Assembly: GCA_031282225.1 (NCBI GenBank)
Contig: JAITEC010000122.1
Location: forward strand, 1-9,941
Direction: 5' to 3'
Origin: Oscillospiraceae bacterium
Lineage (GTDB): Bacteria > Bacillota > Clostridia > Oscillospirales > Oscillospiraceae
DNA: 9,941 bases
In this document: one piece after another, positions 6,872 to 9,941 of the stretch
How positions within the stretch are numbered: the stretch's first letter is position 1
Layout of the letters: each line of letters begins with the position of its first letter
Position numbers and translations under genes: made by a program
Notes under the pieces: model-generated
What the model was told of the DNA's origin: nothing
What the model saw: the letters and a program-made list of their open reading frames with translations, nothing else
The model's database searches: none

Positions 6872-6912
6872 AAAAAATTCACGTCCGCCCGCGCAGGTAT
6901 TCGCGCAGGCGG
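6872..6912 (-). terminator. Weak intrinsic terminator candidate after the histidine kinase
   Basis: On the minus strand, an 11-bp GC-rich stem with two G-T pairs (arms 6912-6902 and 6895-6885, 6-base loop) overlaps the last codons of the kinase. A run of six Ts (6877-6872) follows after a 7-base gap. Intrinsic terminators usually have the T-run directly after the stem, so this is only tentative. If it fails, the kinase transcript would read into the glutamate synthase-like gene. Confidence 0.35.
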
Positions 6913-9317
6913 GAGAGCACCTCGCCAAAGTCGAGGGGCTTGCCCACGTGGCCGTCCATGCCCGCTGCCATGCATTTTTCTATGTCCTCCCGGAACACGT
7001 TTGCGGTCATCGCGACGATGGGTATTTCCCGGGCGCGCGGGACGCCGAGGGCACGGATGCGCTCCGTGGCCTCATATCCGTCCATCTCCGGCATTTGCAC
7101 GTCCATGAATATCATGTCGTACCGCTCGGGATCCCGCGCGAACATCGCCAGCGCCGCCGCGCCGTTTTCCGCGCAGTCTATGCCAAGCCCTGTTGGCTCC
7201 AGCAGCGCCAGCACGATCTCGCGGTTGATTTCCACGTCCTCGGCCAGAAGTATCCGGTATCCCGCAAACGATTCCACCTCTTCCCGCCGCGCCTCCGCCG
7301 CGTCCGCGCTGCCGCCCGAGCCGATATACTTATTTAGGCAGTCCGCTATCGCGGAGGGAAACAGCGGCTTTTGCAGGAATCCGTCCACTCCGGCCGCTCT
7401 CGCCTCCGCCTCGATCGCGCCCCACTCTGTGGCGGATATCATTATGACGACGGGGTCTCCGCCGCCGCGCTTTATCAGCCGCGTGAGCTCTATGCCTCCC
7501 ATGGCCGGCATGCTCCAGTCGATGAAATATACGTCATAGGCGCCGCTGCTGGCTATGCGCGCGGCAGCCTCCTCGCCGCCGGCGGCCGTATCGCAGGATA
7601 TGCCGAAGTGCCGCATTATTTCCTCGAAATACTCGCGGATATCCGCCGCGTCGTCCACCGCCAGCACGCGCAAGTCTTCCCGGCTTATTCCGGGCTGCAG
7701 CATCGCGTGCTGCCCCCCCTCGCCGCGCTCCATTCGGACAGTAAACGCGAATACGGAACCGCGGCCCGGCTCCGACGCGATCCAGATTTCCCCGCCCATC
7801 ATCTCTACGATGCGTTTTGAGATGGCAAGACCCAGTCCCGTGCCGCCGAACCTGCGTGCCGTGTTGCTCTCCGCCTGCTGGAAAGAGGCGAACAGCCGTG
7901 AGCGCTGTTCCTCCGAAATGCCTATGCCCGTGTCCCGCACTTCCACTTTCACGGTGCACGCGCCATCCTCCTGGCTTTGTACGCGCGCGTCAAGATGCAC
8001 ACTGCCGCCCTCCGGCGTGAACTTCACGGCGTTGGAGAGCAGATTCGTAATAACCTGCGCCAAGCGCTGGTCGTCGCCTACCAAGACCGCAGGGATACGC
8101 CTGTCTATGTACACTGTGAAATCCTGCCGCTTTTCTTCCACGCGGAAACTCACTACATTGACGACTTTCTGAAGCATCTTCTCAAAATCGAACTCAACGA
8201 GAGAGAGCTCCAGTTTGTTCGCCTCTATCTTCGACATGTCCAATATGTCGTTGATGACGCCCAACAGATGCGTGGACGCCTCCTCTATTTTCCCGAGGCA
8301 GTAGTCCCGCCGCTCCGGATCCGACGAGCCCCTTGCGATAGCCGTCATGCCGATGATGGCGTTCATAGGCGTGCGTATCTCATGGCTCATGTTGGCCAGG
8401 AACTCGCTCTTCGCCCGCGAGGCCTCCTCCGCCTCGAAACGCGCCTCCATCACGGGCGTGATATCCGTGATGTCGATAAAAGACCCGCGCGCTCCGCCCG
8501 CCAGTTTGTCGGAGACGATCTTGAAATAGCGCGCGCTGCCGTCGCTGCCCAACCGCTTCGTGTCCTCGTATAGGCCGTCGCTCTCCATTATCTCGCTGAT
8601 AATATCCTTGATGTCCCGGTCGTGGAACAGGTCTATTAGGGGGCGCCCGGCGGCAATCTCCAAACCCTCCAGGCGCGCCATGTCCGCCAGCGGCCGGCTG
8701 ATGTACAGCACTCGGTTCATTTCGTCCACCATCGCCATGATATTCGGCGTTGTCATCATCAATGTGGCGAAAGAGTCCCGCGCCCTCGCCGCACTGTCCT
8801 TCTTGCCCGCCGCGAATGACGACAGCATATAGAGAAGCACGGACCCCAGTATCATGAGTACCCAGTTGACAGCTATGTCCGTGAAGTTCGTGAGCGACGC
8901 CTCGTATCCCATCATCACCGCGCCACTCAGGACCAATACGGCGTTTATGGCGTTGGTAATGGTCAAGAAGGCAAACAGGCTCCTCTTGTTGCAATACAGC
9001 GCCCCAACGCAGCTGATGACGGAGTAGACGCTGAACAGGTAGACAAAGCTGCGCATGGCGAAAGACGCCCCGACATACACTACAAAGAGGATCAGCGGCA
9101 TGAAAAATGCCGTGTTCTCCGAATTGCGCCTGCGGCTGACCAATATAAGCGCCATGAACGTCAGCGCTCCCGCCGCGCCTACGATGGCCGCTTGCCGTAT
9201 CTGCCCGTTTGACAGCGCGGCCGCGATGCGAAAGACGATGAACGCCACCTCGGTGAAAATTATCATAAAGTTCGCAAGCTTGTAATAAGAAGCGTCACTG
9301 TCCTTACTGCGATTCAC
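6879..9317 (-). CDS. Hybrid sensor histidine kinase with two receiver domains
   Basis: An 812-residue membrane-bound hybrid kinase. About six hydrophobic segments (15-167) form the sensor region; no known sensor family was recognised there. A PAS-like region follows (about 181-290), then HisKA with SHEIRTPMN (311-319, phosphoacceptor His312). The HATPase domain has NLLSNAVKF (N-box Asn429), DTGIG (462-466) and GGTGLGLAI (491-499). Two receiver domains follow. REC1 (about 548-665) has D555-D556, Asp600, S628 and K650. REC2 (about 686-805) has E693-D694, Asp739, T771 and K793. All key residues are present in both. No Hpt domain follows REC2, so any onward relay must use a separate protein. GTG 9317 is chosen because GGAGG lies 10 bases upstream; a longer TTG start (9353) has no such site. 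It overlaps the lipid kinase gene by 14 bases, so co-expression is likely. The signal sensed and the output are unknown. Confidence 0.93.
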   Translation of the reverse strand: MNRSKDSDASYYKLANFMIIFTEVAFIVFRIAAALSNGQIRQAAIVGAAGALTFMALILVSRRRNSENTAFFMPLILFVVYVGASFAMRSFVYLFSVYSVISCVGALYCNKRSLFAFLTITNAINAVLVLSGAVMMGYEASLTNFTDIAVNWVLMILGSVLLYMLSSFAAGKKDSAARARDSFATLMMTTPNIMAMVDEMNRVLYISRPLADMARLEGLEIAAGRPLIDLFHDRDIKDIISEIMESDGLYEDTKRLGSDGSARYFKIVSDKLAGGARGSFIDITDITPVMEARFEAEEASRAKSEFLANMSHEIRTPMNAIIGMTAIARGSSDPERRDYCLGKIEEASTHLLGVINDILDMSKIEANKLELSLVEFDFEKMLQKVVNVVSFRVEEKRQDFTVYIDRRIPAVLVGDDQRLAQVITNLLSNAVKFTPEGGSVHLDARVQSQEDGACTVKVEVRDTGIGISEEQRSRLFASFQQAESNTARRFGGTGLGLAISKRIVEMMGGEIWIASEPGRGSVFAFTVRMERGEGGQHAMLQPGISREDLRVLAVDDAADIREYFEEIMRHFGISCDTAAGGEEAAARIASSGAYDVYFIDWSMPAMGGIELTRLIKRGGGDPVVIMISATEWGAIEAEARAAGVDGFLQKPLFPSAIADCLNKYIGSGGSADAAEARREEVESFAGYRILLAEDVEINREIVLALLEPTGLGIDCAENGAAALAMFARDPERYDMIFMDVQMPEMDGYEATERIRALGVPRAREIPIVAMTANVFREDIEKCMAAGMDGHVGKPLDFGEVLSRLREYLRGRT

Positions 9318-9941
9318 GCGCGTCCGCCCTCCTTTGGTATACAAGGCCGTCAACGGCCACTATATTTACCGCCTGCGGTATAACTTCGACTGTGAGATTC
9401 GTGTCGAAGAACACCTCCCCGTCCAAATTGACGAGTATGGGCGCGTCGGACGATATCTCCACCCTGCGCGCGCGCCTATAGCGGAACAATTCCGGATATT
9501 TGCAGTAGCCGCCCCGCAGATAACTGGGAAGCACCTTCAACACTTGCAGCGCCCCCACGCTTTTCAGCATGAGCGCGTCCAATACGCCGTCGTTCGGCAT
9601 GGCTCCCGTCACTGCGCTCTTGTTGCCTGCGTAACACGGGCCGTTTGCGATATTTATGGATGCATAGGCCCCGTCGGCGCGCTCTCCGTCGAACATTACT
9701 CCATACCGCTGCTCCCGCACCCGCCTGTCCCACACCGCAGCGATGCCTCCGAGCACAAAAACGAGCGGGACGATGCGCCGCGAGACCCGCACCGCCCACT
9801 CCAGCGCGCGCGAGAGCCGCATGGCGCGCATGATGGACGCGGACTCCACTCCCACCGTGCAGAAATTCAATGCATAGTTGCTCCCGCAGTATATGATGTC
9901 CGTTTTTACGGTGCCAGCCGTGGCCTGCTTTGAAATGTCCC
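9304..9941 (-). CDS. Diacylglycerol kinase-family lipid kinase, C-terminal part (partial at window edge)
   Basis: About 211 residues of the C-terminal domain of a DgkB/YegS-type lipid kinase; the frame stays open to the window edge, so the N-terminal catalytic half (with the GGDGT motif) lies outside. Recognisable marks are a stretch ending NFCTVGVES (about 9870-9844), [12 protein letters not shown] (about 9660-9625), [10 protein letters not shown] (about 9603-9574) and LDGE (about 9426-9415), all at positions expected for this family, where the acidic residues help bind metal and lipid. Such enzymes phosphorylate diacylglycerol or related lipids with ATP at the inner membrane face, recycling diacylglycerol from lipoteichoic acid or phospholipid turnover. 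The substrate cannot be told here. The in-frame TTG at 9870 is not a start, since family sequence continues upstream of it. The stop overlaps the histidine kinase start by 14 bases, so the two are probably one operon. Confidence 0.88.
   Translation of the reverse strand, partial: DISKQATAGTVKTDIIYCGSNYALNFCTVGVESASIMRAMRLSRALEWAVRVSRRIVPLVFVLGGIAAVWDRRVREQRYGVMFDGERADGAYASINIANGPCYAGNKSAVTGAMPNDGVLDALMLKSVGALQVLKVLPSYLRGGYCKYPELFRYRRARRVEISSDAPILVNLDGEVFFDTNLTVEVIPQAVNIVAVDGLVYQRRADARESQ
9328..9332 (-). promoter_or_regulatory. Ribosome binding site supporting the GTG start of the histidine kinase
   Basis: On the minus strand AAAGGAGGG covers 9335-9327, with GGAGG at 9332-9328, 10 bases before GTG 9317. 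It lies within the last codons of the lipid kinase gene, which favours coupled translation. The longer in-frame TTG at 9353 lies upstream of this site. Confidence 0.7.

Noticed and set aside
6782..6878. Riboswitch or T-box leader upstream of the glutamate synthase-like gene
   Set aside because: The predicted leader is only about 54 bases with one 6-bp hairpin and no anti-terminator arrangement, which is too short for a known riboswitch or T-box.
9868..9870. TTG at 9870 (minus) as the start of the lipid kinase-family gene
   Set aside because: The frame stays open to the window edge and the residues before this codon continue the family pattern, so the gene is cut by the window and this is an internal leucine.
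1..9941. Mobile element, phage, toxin-antitoxin or CRISPR content
   Set aside because: All six genes belong to housekeeping or signalling families with similar codon use, there are no spaced direct repeats, terminal repeats or integrase/transposase motifs, and intergenic space is minimal.

Overview
The window is almost solid coding sequence from a GC-rich bacterium. It fits a Firmicute of the class Clostridia, probably near Oscillospirales. That placement is inferred from four things: the type of EF-G paralogue, an FHA domain fused to a SEDS (FtsW/RodA) protein, a stand-alone FMN-binding glutamate synthase-like protein with a Cys-rich N-terminus, and strong GGAGG ribosome binding sites. No species can be named. 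Isoleucine is mostly encoded by ATA despite the high GC content, which is a distinctive trait of this genome.

Left half, plus strand (17-5176): a tight three-gene operon. First comes an EF-G-like translational GTPase with non-standard G motifs. It overlaps by one base (TAATG) with a membrane protein that joins an N-terminal transmembrane segment, an FHA domain and a SEDS glycan polymerase. That gene overlaps by 14 bases with a short class B penicillin-binding protein (transpeptidase) whose SxxK, SxN and KSGT motifs are all present. The last two genes form a peptidoglycan polymerase-crosslinker pair. The FHA domain suggests that a phosphothreonine signal feeds into it, much as in the actinobacterial fhaB-rodA-pbpA cluster, but no Ser/Thr kinase or phosphatase gene lies in this window.

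Right half, minus strand (9941-5189): at the right edge is the C-terminal part of a diacylglycerol kinase-family lipid kinase, which continues beyond the window. It overlaps by 14 bases with a large hybrid sensor histidine kinase (six membrane segments, PAS-like region, HisKA, HATPase, two receiver domains). A 97-base gap follows, with a weak terminator candidate and a near-consensus sigma-A promoter. That promoter drives the FMN-binding glutamate synthase-family gene, which converges on the penicillin-binding protein gene with only 12 bases between the stop codons.

Three start codons were placed by ribosome binding site position instead of the longest reading frame: ATG at 3827, ATG at 6781 (minus) and GTG at 9317 (minus). 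No tRNA, rRNA, CRISPR array, insertion sequence or phage gene was seen. The only non-coding stretches are the first 16 bases, 12 bases at 5177-5188 and 97 bases at 6782-6878.
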